Source: Bog-473 sp963736525 (GTDB lineage: Bacteria; Actinomycetota; Acidimicrobiia; Acidimicrobiales; RAAP-2). From it: a stretch of DNA of 64,000 nt. This document shows positions 34,331 to 45,043 of the stretch, in pieces. The translations under genes and the position numbers were made by a program. Location: NCBI GenBank assembly GCA_963736525.1, contig CAVTPF010000018.1, forward strand, positions 215,887-279,886. The letters are read 5' to 3'. Position 1 is the stretch's first letter. Each line of letters opens with the position of its first letter. The notes under the pieces are model-generated. The model was not told the origin of the DNA and did not search any database. It was given only the letters and a program-made list of their open reading frames with translations.

Positions 34331-37300
34331 TCAGGCGCCTGTCGGCCAGGCGCGCTGCTCGATCGCCCCGCACAGCGCGTGATAGAGCGGCTGGTGCAGC
34401 TCCTGGACGCGGGCCACGTCGGTGGCGGGCACGGCGATCCAGACGTCGGCGAGCTCGCCGAGCCGATGGCCGCCTGCACCGGTCATGGCGAGGACGCGCA
34501 CGCCGGCGGCACGGGCGGTGAGCGTGGCGAGCACCACGTTGCGGGACGTGCCCGAGGTGGAGAGTGCCCAGAGCAGGTCGCCGGGTCGGCCGTAGCCGTG
34601 CACCTGTTGCGCCATGCCCATGTCGCCGGCGGTGTCGTTCGCAATGGCCGAGAGGAGGCCGGACTGGCTCGTCAGGCACACGGCCCGAACGGCACCCTCC
34701 AGGCGATCGGCCAGGTACGAGACTTCGGAGGCCATGGCTGCCGGCGCGGTGCGAGCCAGCGCGGCGCGCGCCGCGTCGTCGAGCGGTCGGCGGTGCTCCA
34801 TGCCCTTCATGAGCTCGCCCACGATGTGCTCCGCGTCGGCCGCGCTCCCACCGTTGCCCCCCACGTAGATCGTCCCGCCGGCGTCGATGGTGCGGAACAA
34901 GAGCGCGAGCGCGTCGTCGACGCGCGGCATGACGCCGGACAGGTCGGGGTGCCGCTCCAGCAGGCCACCGAAGTCGGGGGGGGCCGACCCGCGCACGCCG
35001 AACTCCACCAGGTCGACCGCGCGCGCCGGCGCGTCTGCGTCGTCGGGCACGAAGAGCGTGCGGACCTCGTGCGGTCCGAGCTCGCCACCCCAGGACCTGT
35101 CCCGCAGCGCGATGCGCACCGGGGCGGGTGTCCCCGAGATCTCCCACAGGCGGAGCACCGTCCCGCCGCCGTCCTCGGCCTGCTTGAGCACCGGCACCAT
35201 CACGCCCTCTGCATGGACACGCAGCGCCGACGCCTCCGGACCCAGCGTCCCTCGGTGCCAGGTGTCGAGCACCACCGGCAGCTCCGTCCGCTGCTCCTCG
35301 GCGCGCCGGGGAACCTGGGCTTCGCCCGGCGATCCGCGGTGCGGGTGGAGCCGGTAGCGGGCGCGGTGACGGCCCTGGTCGGTGAAGGGGTAGCCGGGCC
35401 CGCCGCGGGTGCCCCATCCCAACCCGTGGTCTGCCACGCGTGGGCTCCGCAGCACGGTCAGCCGCAGCGTGGCGCCGGAGGCGTCGTAGCCGCCGGCTGC
35501 GTCGGCGGTGCAGGCCAGGCCCCAGCCGGCCTCCTCGTCGGAGAGGTCCACCCAGTGGACCATCGGCTCCTCGTGCCCGCGGCACGGCCGCGCCACCGAA
35601 CCGTAGGGTGCGCCGGCCACGCTCACGGGCCCGGAGAGGGCCGTGGGCACGACCAGCTTGAGCACTCGGTGCGACTCGTGCCAGTCGACGTCGAGGCGCA
35701 CCTCCACGAAGGTCTCACCCTCGTAGAGGGAGATCTCCTGGGCCACGGTCGTCCCCGCCTCCCCGAACGACCACACGCTGCGGACGGTGACCCGGACCGG
35801 GCCGTGCTCGGTGACCGCCACGGAGACCGGGGCTCCCTCGTCCTCCGGGCCCTCGTAGCGGCTGACGCCGTGGGACCACGTGTCGCTGGCGTCGTCGATG
35901 ACGACGGGCCGCACCCCGCCCGCCAGCACCGCGCTGTCGTCGGCCGGCTCCCCGCCGGTGGTCACGAACTCGGTCAGCCGGCCGGTCGCCATGTCGACGC
36001 GGACCCGCACCAGTCCGTTGGCCAGGACACCGTCTGCCGTCGCGGTGGCCGGTGCCACTCCCGGCTCGTCGCCCGCGCCCGGGTCGGACACGTGCAGCCA
36101 GTAGCGGCGGTACCCGAACGCCGGCACGGTCACCCGGAGAAGGCTGCGATGCGGGCTGTAGGTGACCTCACCGGAGGGGATCGGCTGGACGCGGGCGCGC
36201 CGGCCGTCGGCGTCGGTGGCCGCCGCGATGGGATGGGTGAGCGTGACGGCGCCGCTGGACGGCCACGAGTGGGGGTTGAAGGCGGTCAGGGGGACGGGGA
36301 CGCCGCTCACGGCGCTCTCGATCCCCTCGGCGGACTCCGCCCCGTGGACCCAGGTGTCGACCACCTCGGCCACCCGGTGCGTCGCCCGCACGGCGACCTG
36401 CTCGGCCCGGCTCCGGGCCGAGACCAACAGCGCGGCCACGGCGTCGGTGGCGTGGTCGGTGCACGTGCCACCGAGCGCGTCGTGGAACTGGGCGAAGAGC
36501 GTGTCCTGCCACGCGGCCGCCAGCTCTGCGCGCACGTCGGGGGCCTCGCCGGTGAGGAGACGGCACATCTCGTTCAGCGTCTCCGCCGCGACCAGCGCGT
36601 CCTCGGCGCGCGCGTTGGCCGCCTTGAGGCCCGCCCGTGCCGAGTAGCAGCCGACCGCGTGCCACTGCAGCTCGCCCTCCACCGTCGGCAGTGCAGCCCC
36701 GGCGGCGGTCGCCGCGGCGAGGGCGTCGAAGTAGGCGGCAGGATCGCCGAACGCGACCGATCCGCCGTGCTCCGACGTCAACGCGTGCACCGTTCGCATG
36801 GCGAGCCGCGTCGGGCCACCGCCGTGGTCGCCGACGCCGAAGAAGGCCATGAGGGGCACACCCAGCCGATCACTCTCCGCGAGCAGCTCGCCGGCGCGCG
36901 TGCGAATGACGTCGTCCTCGGCCGCGCCCCCGGTGGAGTAGTCGTACGGGATCCGGTACGCCGGGAGCTCCGTGCCGTCCGTGCCGCGCCAGACGAACGC
37001 GGGCGACGGCATCTCCTTCTCGCCGGCACCCGGGCGCATGAACACGTACGAGCGGATGCCCGCCCCGGCGAGCAGTTGGGGCAGTGATCCGGCGTGGCCG
37101 AAGGAATCGACGTTGTAGCCGACCGTGGCCGTCACGCCCAGGTGCTCGGCGAGGAAGCGCTGCCCGTAGAGGAAGTGACGGCACACGGATTCACCCGACG
37201 GGAGGTTGCAATCGGGCTCGACCCACTGGCCACCCGTGACGAGCCAGCGCCCGGAACGCACGAGGGCGCGGACCTCGTGGAACAGGTCGGGCGAGGTCTC

Positions 37301-37513
37301 GCGGACCCAGCGGTAGTAGCTGGCCGAGCTGGCCGTGAAACGCAGGTCGGGGTCTTCGTGCAGCCGCTCGACCGCGGCCCGGAAGGTCTGGAGCACCTCG
37401 TGCATGCCCTCGTCCCAGTCCCAGATCCACATGGGGTCGATGTGCGCGTTCCCGACCATGAACAGACGGGGGTCGAGGTGGTCGGGCGGCACGACAGCAG
37501 TGTAGGGAGGCAT
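34331..37513 (-). CDS. Fusion of GH38 alpha-mannosidase with a GmhA-like SIS domain
   Basis: 1060 residues from ATG 37513; the frame opens at 37585, but a start beyond 37554 would overlap the divergent gene. The N-terminal GH38 catalytic part has the zinc site in VGNAHIDPMWIWDWDEG and the nucleophile Asp in NVDSFGHAGSLPQLL, then the helical and beta domains of alpha-mannosidases to about residue 840. The last 200 residues are a SIS domain of the phosphoheptose isomerase type: YVGGNGGSAADAEH, the catalytic-type Glu in IVGELMKG, STSGTSRNVV and the His in RVQELHQPLYH. It could release mannose and bind or isomerise a phosphosugar. The fusion lies in one frame with no internal start needed. Confidence 0.85.
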   Translation of the reverse strand: MPPYTAVVPPDHLDPRLFMVGNAHIDPMWIWDWDEGMHEVLQTFRAAVERLHEDPDLRFTASSASYYRWVRETSPDLFHEVRALVRSGRWLVTGGQWVEPDCNLPSGESVCRHFLYGQRFLAEHLGVTATVGYNVDSFGHAGSLPQLLAGAGIRSYVFMRPGAGEKEMPSPAFVWRGTDGTELPAYRIPYDYSTGGAAEDDVIRTRAGELLAESDRLGVPLMAFFGVGDHGGGPTRLAMRTVHALTSEHGGSVAFGDPAAYFDALAAATAAGAALPTVEGELQWHAVGCYSARAGLKAANARAEDALVAAETLNEMCRLLTGEAPDVRAELAAAWQDTLFAQFHDALGGTCTDHATDAVAALLVSARSRAEQVAVRATHRVAEVVDTWVHGAESAEGIESAVSGVPVPLTAFNPHSWPSSGAVTLTHPIAAATDADGRRARVQPIPSGEVTYSPHRSLLRVTVPAFGYRRYWLHVSDPGAGDEPGVAPATATADGVLANGLVRVRVDMATGRLTEFVTTGGEPADDSAVLAGGVRPVVIDDASDTWSHGVSRYEGPEDEGAPVSVAVTEHGPVRVTVRSVWSFGEAGTTVAQEISLYEGETFVEVRLDVDWHESHRVLKLVVPTALSGPVSVAGAPYGSVARPCRGHEEPMVHWVDLSDEEAGWGLACTADAAGGYDASGATLRLTVLRSPRVADHGLGWGTRGGPGYPFTDQGRHRARYRLHPHRGSPGEAQVPRRAEEQRTELPVVLDTWHRGTLGPEASALRVHAEGVMVPVLKQAEDGGGTVLRLWEISGTPAPVRIALRDRSWGGELGPHEVRTLFVPDDADAPARAVDLVEFGVRGSAPPDFGGLLERHPDLSGVMPRVDDALALLFRTIDAGGTIYVGGNGGSAADAEHIVGELMKGMEHRRPLDDAARAALARTAPAAMASEVSYLADRLEGAVRAVCLTSQSGLLSAIANDTAGDMGMAQQVHGYGRPGDLLWALSTSGTSRNVVLATLTARAAGVRVLAMTGAGGHRLGELADVWIAVPATDVARVQELHQPLYHALCGAIEQRAWPTGA

Positions 37514-37553
37514 GTCACGGGGGCGCGGAACGATCGCCGGGTAGCGTCGTGCC

Positions 37554-37934
37554 ATGCCCACCACCGCCCAGCTCCGGGAGGCCATGGCGCGTTACGCGGC
37601 CGTCACCACCTCGAAGGACGCCGACGCCTATGCCGCCCTCTTCACCCCCGACGCCGTCCAGGTCGACCCGTACCCGACGGCGCCGAACGTCGGACGGGAC
37701 GCCATCCGGGCCTTCATGCAGCGGTCCTTCGACGCCTGCGAGACGATGCGCTTCGAGGTCACCGAGGTCCACCCCGTCTCGGACCGGGCCGCCATCACCT
37801 TCCACATCACCCTGACGCTCGAAGGGGGCTCGACCATGCACATCCGCGGCGTCGAGATCTTCACGGTGACCGACGAGGGGCTCATCTCGGCCGTGGAGGC
37901 CTACTGGGGCGACGAGGACGTGACGTTCGAGTAG
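37554..37934 (+). CDS. SnoaL-like/NTF2-fold protein
   Basis: 126 residues from ATG 37554. The N-terminal helix pair MARYAAVTTSKDADAYAALF and PDAVQVDPYPTAPNVGRDAIRAFM, followed by four beta strands, is the cone-shaped NTF2 fold of ketosteroid-isomerase and SnoaL-like proteins. The Asp/His residues in the pocket hint at a small hydrophobic ligand. Its start faces that of the mannosidase-SIS gene across only about 40 bases, so the two promoters must overlap or one start is further inside. Confidence 0.7.
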   Translation: MPTTAQLREAMARYAAVTTSKDADAYAALFTPDAVQVDPYPTAPNVGRDAIRAFMQRSFDACETMRFEVTEVHPVSDRAAITFHITLTLEGGSTMHIRGVEIFTVTDEGLISAVEAYWGDEDVTFE

Positions 37935-38021
37935 CCCAGCCCGGTCCCGGCGAGCCGCTGGTGGGCCCGCCCCGGGCCGGGCCCGGCCGGGCCTGATACA
38001 CCGCGCCGGTATCCTCACCGG

Positions 38022-40883
<2,862 letters not shown>

Positions 40884-40958
40884 GAACGATCGGCCGAAGC
40901 CGGACCACCCCGGGGGGACGGGGTCGACACCATCTCGGGCCCGTGCTGGTGCCGAAGG

Positions 40959-41056
40959 ACGTCAGCGGGGGAGATGTCCTCTCACCCATGCGGAGAAGGA
41001 TGGGGGTACTCGGCGTCGGACCGAAAGCGGGACGCCCTTTCTCCACAGATCGATGG
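40959..41056. repeat. Left arm of an imperfect inverted repeat at two gene ends
   Basis: The reverse complement of this arm matches about 42781-42878, with long identical words such as GATCTGTGGAGAA. It encodes the C-terminal tail of the dioxygenase; the partner arm encodes the tail of the methyltransferase. Confidence 0.65.
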
Positions 41057-42026
41057 GACGCGTCGTTTCCGGTACGGTGGCCGAACCCTTCTTCGCACTC
41101 GCCGACCTCGGCGCGACGTCGCACCACAGCGCGTCGAGCCAGTAGCCGCCTCCGGCATACGGGATCTCGCTGACCTTGGAGAAGTCGAAGAACGTCGGCA
41201 TGACGCCGAGGGGCATCATGTGAGCGACGAGACTCTTTCGCGTTCGCTGTCGGTCTTGGATCGGCGCCCCGCCGTGCATCAGGTCACCGTGCCAGATCAG
41301 GACGTCCCCCTTCTTCGCCATGAATGTCTGCGTTTCAAGACCACGCTCTTCGCACATACGAAGCGTCGTCTTGAGGATCCTGTCGTACTCCTCGTAATCG
41401 CCGCTGTGGCCCTTGTCGGTCCCATAGTGCAACAGCTCGGGCAATCGATGGCTCCCGGGTATGAACTGGAACGCTCCGGACGACGGCTGCACGTCTTCGA
41501 GGGCAACCCAGGCTGCGGCCATCGACATCGGTTCGGTCAGAGTGAGCGGCCCCGTGTCGATGTGCAGGTTCTCTTCCGAGCCCTTCCGCATCGTCATGGT
41601 CTGGAACGCGACGGGTGAACGCTCGAAGATCTGTGTCAAGAAGCGCAGCACGGGCGGAGGGAAGATGAGGTCCCCGGCTCGCTCGAAGTAGGCGTGCAAC
41701 TCGCTTACCTTCGTGACCTCGTCGTAGAACTTGCGGTCCATCGGTAGGTATTGCCGGTTCCAATGGAGGAATATGCGGTCTGGAGGGGCTTCCCACGCGG
41801 CCTCGAACAGCGCGAGGTACTCGTCGATCACCGATTCCTCGACGGCCTTCGGGAACACGACGTATCCCTGGTCGATGTACTGCACCAGGATCTCGGCATC
41901 GGCGGCACTCACCTCACCTCTCGCCCGTCGCGCTTCGAGGAGGTCGTGGGCATCCCGGCGGTCCACCCAGAGACCTCCGTACCGGCTGCGGTAGATCGGC
42001 GGGTCTGCCGTGCCGCTCGAAATCAC
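40962..42026 (-). CDS. Phytanoyl-CoA dioxygenase (PhyH) family protein
   Basis: 354 residues from GTG 42026 (GTG 42080 is the alternative). Fe(II)/2-oxoglutarate oxygenase fold: the HxD pair in ENLHIDTGPL and the distal His in ILIWHGDLMHGGAP, with a 2-oxoglutarate-binding Arg in RTRKSLVAHM. Substrates of this family range from fatty acyl-CoA to natural products and glycans. Its last 32 residues (RPIDLWRKGVPLSVR ... HLPR) are nearly the same as those of the divergently encoded methyltransferase, and the DNA forms an inverted repeat. Confidence 0.8.
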   Translation of the reverse strand: MISSGTADPPIYRSRYGGLWVDRRDAHDLLEARRARGEVSAADAEILVQYIDQGYVVFPKAVEESVIDEYLALFEAAWEAPPDRIFLHWNRQYLPMDRKFYDEVTKVSELHAYFERAGDLIFPPPVLRFLTQIFERSPVAFQTMTMRKGSEENLHIDTGPLTLTEPMSMAAAWVALEDVQPSSGAFQFIPGSHRLPELLHYGTDKGHSGDYEEYDRILKTTLRMCEERGLETQTFMAKKGDVLIWHGDLMHGGAPIQDRQRTRKSLVAHMMPLGVMPTFFDFSKVSEIPYAGGGYWLDALWCDVAPRSASAKKGSATVPETTRPIDLWRKGVPLSVRRRVPPSFSAWVRGHLPR

Positions 42027-42041
42027 GGGTCTCGGTGACCC

Positions 42042-42875
42042 GTGTCCGGCGTGTTGGAAACCATCGATATGCGTTGTCACCGGGCGACTCCAGACATGCC
42101 AAGGATACCAACGAACACGGGAATTGTCCCCTGCCGGCGCGGCCGGGCTCACCGGCGCATAGACAACATGGTCGAGTTCGGCATCTTCAAGGGCGGCAGC
42201 GTTGCGCTCTACGACTGCCCCTTTGCCCCGCGGCGCCTGGTGGGAGTGGACATCCAAGACGACCGTGTCGAAGCGCTCGATCAGTACCTCGAGCGCCGCG
42301 GTGCCGCGGACAGGATTCACCTCTATTACGAGACCGACCAGGCAGATCGCCATGCCCTCGAGGCCATTGCCCGAGAGAGCTTCCAAGACCGATCCCTCGA
42401 TCTGGTGGTTGACGACGGATCGCATCAGTACGAACCAACCAAGGCTGCACTCAACGTGTTCCTGCCCTTGCTGCGCCCAGGCGGCATCTACCTCATCGAA
42501 GACTGGGCGTGGGCCCATTGGCGGGGCGATCCAGAGTTCCAGAAGACGGTCGGTTCTGACTCGGTTCGATATACGTCACAAGAGCGTCCCATGACGAAGC
42601 TGATCTGTGAGGCGGCGATTCTTGCGGCGTGCCGCCCTGACGTCATCAGTGACGTGTTGATCGATTCTTCGCGTGCCTTCGTGACTCGTGGCCCACAGGT
42701 CACGGTGGACCGAGACTTTGACATCACGAAGGCATGTCATATGAGCCGCTGGACCATGAAGTTCATCCCGAGGCGACGGCCGATAGATCTGTGGAGAAGG
42801 AGGGTTCCGCTCTCGGTCCGGCAGCGGATGCCGCGTGCATTTCCTACGTGGGTGCGCCGGCAGCTCCCGCGATGA
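42042..42875 (+). CDS. Class I methyltransferase, CmcI/TylF-like, possibly 5' truncated
   Basis: Up to 277 residues. The recognisable fold begins only at MVEFGIFKGGSVALYDC (ATG 42168, motif I), so the first 42 residues may be spurious and the natural N-terminus lost. LVGVDIQDDRVEAL holds the ribose-binding Asp, SLDLVVDDGSHQYEPTKAAL the DDGSH metal site typical of CmcI/MdmC-like O-methyltransferases, and GGIYLIEDW a second acidic ligand. The C-terminal tail (RPIDLWRRRVPLSVR ... QLPR) duplicates that of the neighbouring dioxygenase. Acceptor unknown. Confidence 0.7.
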   Translation: MSGVLETIDMRCHRATPDMPRIPTNTGIVPCRRGRAHRRIDNMVEFGIFKGGSVALYDCPFAPRRLVGVDIQDDRVEALDQYLERRGAADRIHLYYETDQADRHALEAIARESFQDRSLDLVVDDGSHQYEPTKAALNVFLPLLRPGGIYLIEDWAWAHWRGDPEFQKTVGSDSVRYTSQERPMTKLICEAAILAACRPDVISDVLIDSSRAFVTRGPQVTVDRDFDITKACHMSRWTMKFIPRRRPIDLWRRRVPLSVRQRMPRAFPTWVRRQLPR

Positions 42876-42878
42876 AAC
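42781..42878. repeat. Right arm of the inverted repeat
   Basis: Partner of 40959-41056; see that entry. The two arms bracket the whole divergent gene pair. Confidence 0.65.
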
Positions 42879-42946
42879 CGCCGCGCCGAGCCTCACGCCG
42901 AGCCGCCGGGGCGAGGTAGCCGTCCTCGGTCTCTCGTCCGTCGGCC

Positions 42947-43708
42947 TCAGAAAGAGGTGCGCGGCCGTTCGAGCGGCACGCCGTCGAGGAAGAGGTCGAC
43001 CTTTTCGTTGTAGAAGGCGATGAGCCCCGCGATGGGAAGCACCTCACGCGCGGGGAACTCGTAGGACCAGGCGACGTCGGGGTGGACCCTGTCCTCGACG
43101 CGGGCGGACCAGTACGCGCTCGTCGTGCCCTTGTAGGGGCAGGCGGTCACCGTGCCGGAGGGGACCAGGCGGGTGAAGTCCACGTCCGTCCGGTTCACGT
43201 AGTAGCGCGTCGGGAGACCCGTCTCGAAGAGCATGACCGGAGAGGCGGACTCGGCCAGGACGACGCCCTTGGACTCCACGCGCAGGCGCCGGCTCGATCG
43301 GAGGGCGTCCACCCTCGTGTAGGGGCTGCGCGGGTGGACGTAGACCTGCTCGTCCTCCTCGAACCAGGCGTCGAGGGCCGCCCATTCGAAGCGGACGGTG
43401 TCGTCGAGGCCCTCGACCTTGGCGGCGGTGAGGACCTTGGCGGCCTGGGGCCGGTGCACGTCGCCGACGCGCAGGGCGAAGTGGGCCACGTCGCCGCGCG
43501 GGGTGTCCTCCGTCGTGCCCTCGTCGACGAGCGCGCTGCGGTCCACGTCGGCCAGGGGGACGTAGTACTGGGGAAAGCCGGGCCACTCCCACACGTAGCG
43601 GGCCTGCGTGGTGTCGAGGATCGTCCGGCCGGCCAGCGTCGCGCGGATGCGCCGCGGGACCGGCTCGACGTGGTTCGCCGGGACGGCTGGGGCGGGGTAG
43701 TCGCTCAC
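42947..43708 (-). CDS. DUF427 domain protein, two repeats
   Basis: 253 residues from ATG 43708. Two copies of the DUF427 beta fold: ARYVWEWPGFPQYYVPLADV in the first and LFETGLPTRYYVNRTDVDF with ACPYKGTTSAYW in the second. Widespread in actinobacteria as a stand-alone protein; function not established. No operon partner: nadA follows on the same strand after 77 bases but reads towards its own end at 43786. Confidence 0.85.
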   Translation of the reverse strand: MSDYPAPAVPANHVEPVPRRIRATLAGRTILDTTQARYVWEWPGFPQYYVPLADVDRSALVDEGTTEDTPRGDVAHFALRVGDVHRPQAAKVLTAAKVEGLDDTVRFEWAALDAWFEEDEQVYVHPRSPYTRVDALRSSRRLRVESKGVVLAESASPVMLFETGLPTRYYVNRTDVDFTRLVPSGTVTACPYKGTTSAYWSARVEDRVHPDVAWSYEFPAREVLPIAGLIAFYNEKVDLFLDGVPLERPRTSF

Positions 43709-43785
43709 TCGGGGCCTCCTGCGGGCTCGCTGCGTCTCGACTCGACCCTACCGGCGCCTCGTGCCGGCGCCGCCGCCGGGCGGGC

Positions 43786-44880
43786 CTAGGTGATGGCGAG
43801 CATCCGCTGCAGCGCCACCCGCGCCCACGCCGCTGTGTCGGCGTCGACCACGATCTGATTGCGCACCTCGCCCTCGACCAGCCCCTCCAGGACCCAGGCG
43901 AGGTGCTGGGGGTCGATGCGCGACATCGTCGAGCAGGGGCAGACGAGGGGGTCGAGGCAGACCACGGTCTTGTCGGGCGACTCGTGGTCGAGCCGGTTGA
44001 CCAAGTGGATCTCGGTGGCCACGCCGATGACCGAACCGGGGGGCGCCTCGGCGACGGCCCGGATGATGGCGTCGGTCGACCCCGTGACGTCGCCGCGCTC
44101 GACCACCTCGTGGGCGCACTCGGGGTGGACCATGACGATCCCGTCGGGGTACTCGGCGCGGAACGCCTCCACGTGCTCCGGCCGGAAACGCTGGTGCACG
44201 GAGCAGTGCCCCTTCCACAGCAGCAGCGTGGACTCCTTCACCTCGCGGTCGCCGAGGCCGCCGAGGGCCTGCCGCGGGTTCCAGACCCGCATGTCGTCGG
44301 CGCCGTAGCCGATCTCGTAGCCGGTGTTGCGACCGAGGTGCTGGTCGGGGAAGAAGAGGACACGCTCCCCCTGGCCGAGGGCCCAGGTGAGTACCGCGCG
44401 GGCGTTGGAGGACGTGCACACCGCCCCGCTGTGGCGGCCCACGAAGGCCTTGAGGGCGGCGGCGGAGTTCATGTAGGTCACGGGGATGAGCCCGTCCACG
44501 TCGATGATCCGGGCCAGCTCGTCCCAGGCCTCCTCCACCTGGTCGATGTCGGCCATGTCCGCCATGGAGCACCCGGCGTTGAGGTCCGGGAGGAGGACCT
44601 TCTGGTGGTCGCCGGTCAACACGTCGGCCGATTCGGCCATGAAGTGGACGCCGCAGAAGACGATGAACTCGGCGGCGGACTGGCCCGCGGCCAGGCGGGA
44701 GAGCCCGAAGGAGTCCCCCCGGGCGTCGGCCCAGCGCATGACCTCGTCGCGCTGGTAGTGGTGGCCGAGCACGAAGAGCCGGGAACCGAGGGACGCCTTG
44801 GCGGTGCCGATCATGGCGGCCAGCTCGTCGTCGGTCGCGACCGTGTAGCGCTCTGGGAGCGGCGCCTGGAGCCTGAGCAT
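43786..44880 (-). CDS. nadA: Quinolinate synthase
   Basis: 364 residues from ATG 44880; the frame extends to 45072 without family-like sequence. Condenses iminoaspartate with dihydroxyacetone phosphate to quinolinate for NAD synthesis. Three cluster-ligand cysteines are visible in LNAGCSMADM, AVCTSSNARA and VCPCSTMSRI, plus substrate-binding HHYQRDE and HPECAHEV. No nadB or nadC lies nearby, so the gene is separated from its pathway here. Shares its 163-base upstream region with uvrC. Confidence 0.95.
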   Translation of the reverse strand: MLRLQAPLPERYTVATDDELAAMIGTAKASLGSRLFVLGHHYQRDEVMRWADARGDSFGLSRLAAGQSAAEFIVFCGVHFMAESADVLTGDHQKVLLPDLNAGCSMADMADIDQVEEAWDELARIIDVDGLIPVTYMNSAAALKAFVGRHSGAVCTSSNARAVLTWALGQGERVLFFPDQHLGRNTGYEIGYGADDMRVWNPRQALGGLGDREVKESTLLLWKGHCSVHQRFRPEHVEAFRAEYPDGIVMVHPECAHEVVERGDVTGSTDAIIRAVAEAPPGSVIGVATEIHLVNRLDHESPDKTVVCLDPLVCPCSTMSRIDPQHLAWVLEGLVEGEVRNQIVVDADTAAWARVALQRMLAIT

Positions 44881-45043
44881 GTTGTCTGCCCCCTTTGAGG
44901 GAGAGCATCGATGTGGCCGGCGGGGACAGCCTGGTCGCCCATCCGCGGGTATGTCGGCCTCGATGCGAGGTTGTCTGCCGGATACCAGGCCGGCGTCGAC
45001 CAGTGTAACGCCCCCCACCAGCGGCTGCGCGAGAGTGGACGTG

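Noticed and set aside
32183..38021. SOS or RecA-NDp type promoters before uvrB and uvrA
   Set aside because: I looked for GAAC-N-GTTC type boxes and TTGTCAGTG-like -35 elements and did not see them; a TAGCCT before uvrB alone is not enough.
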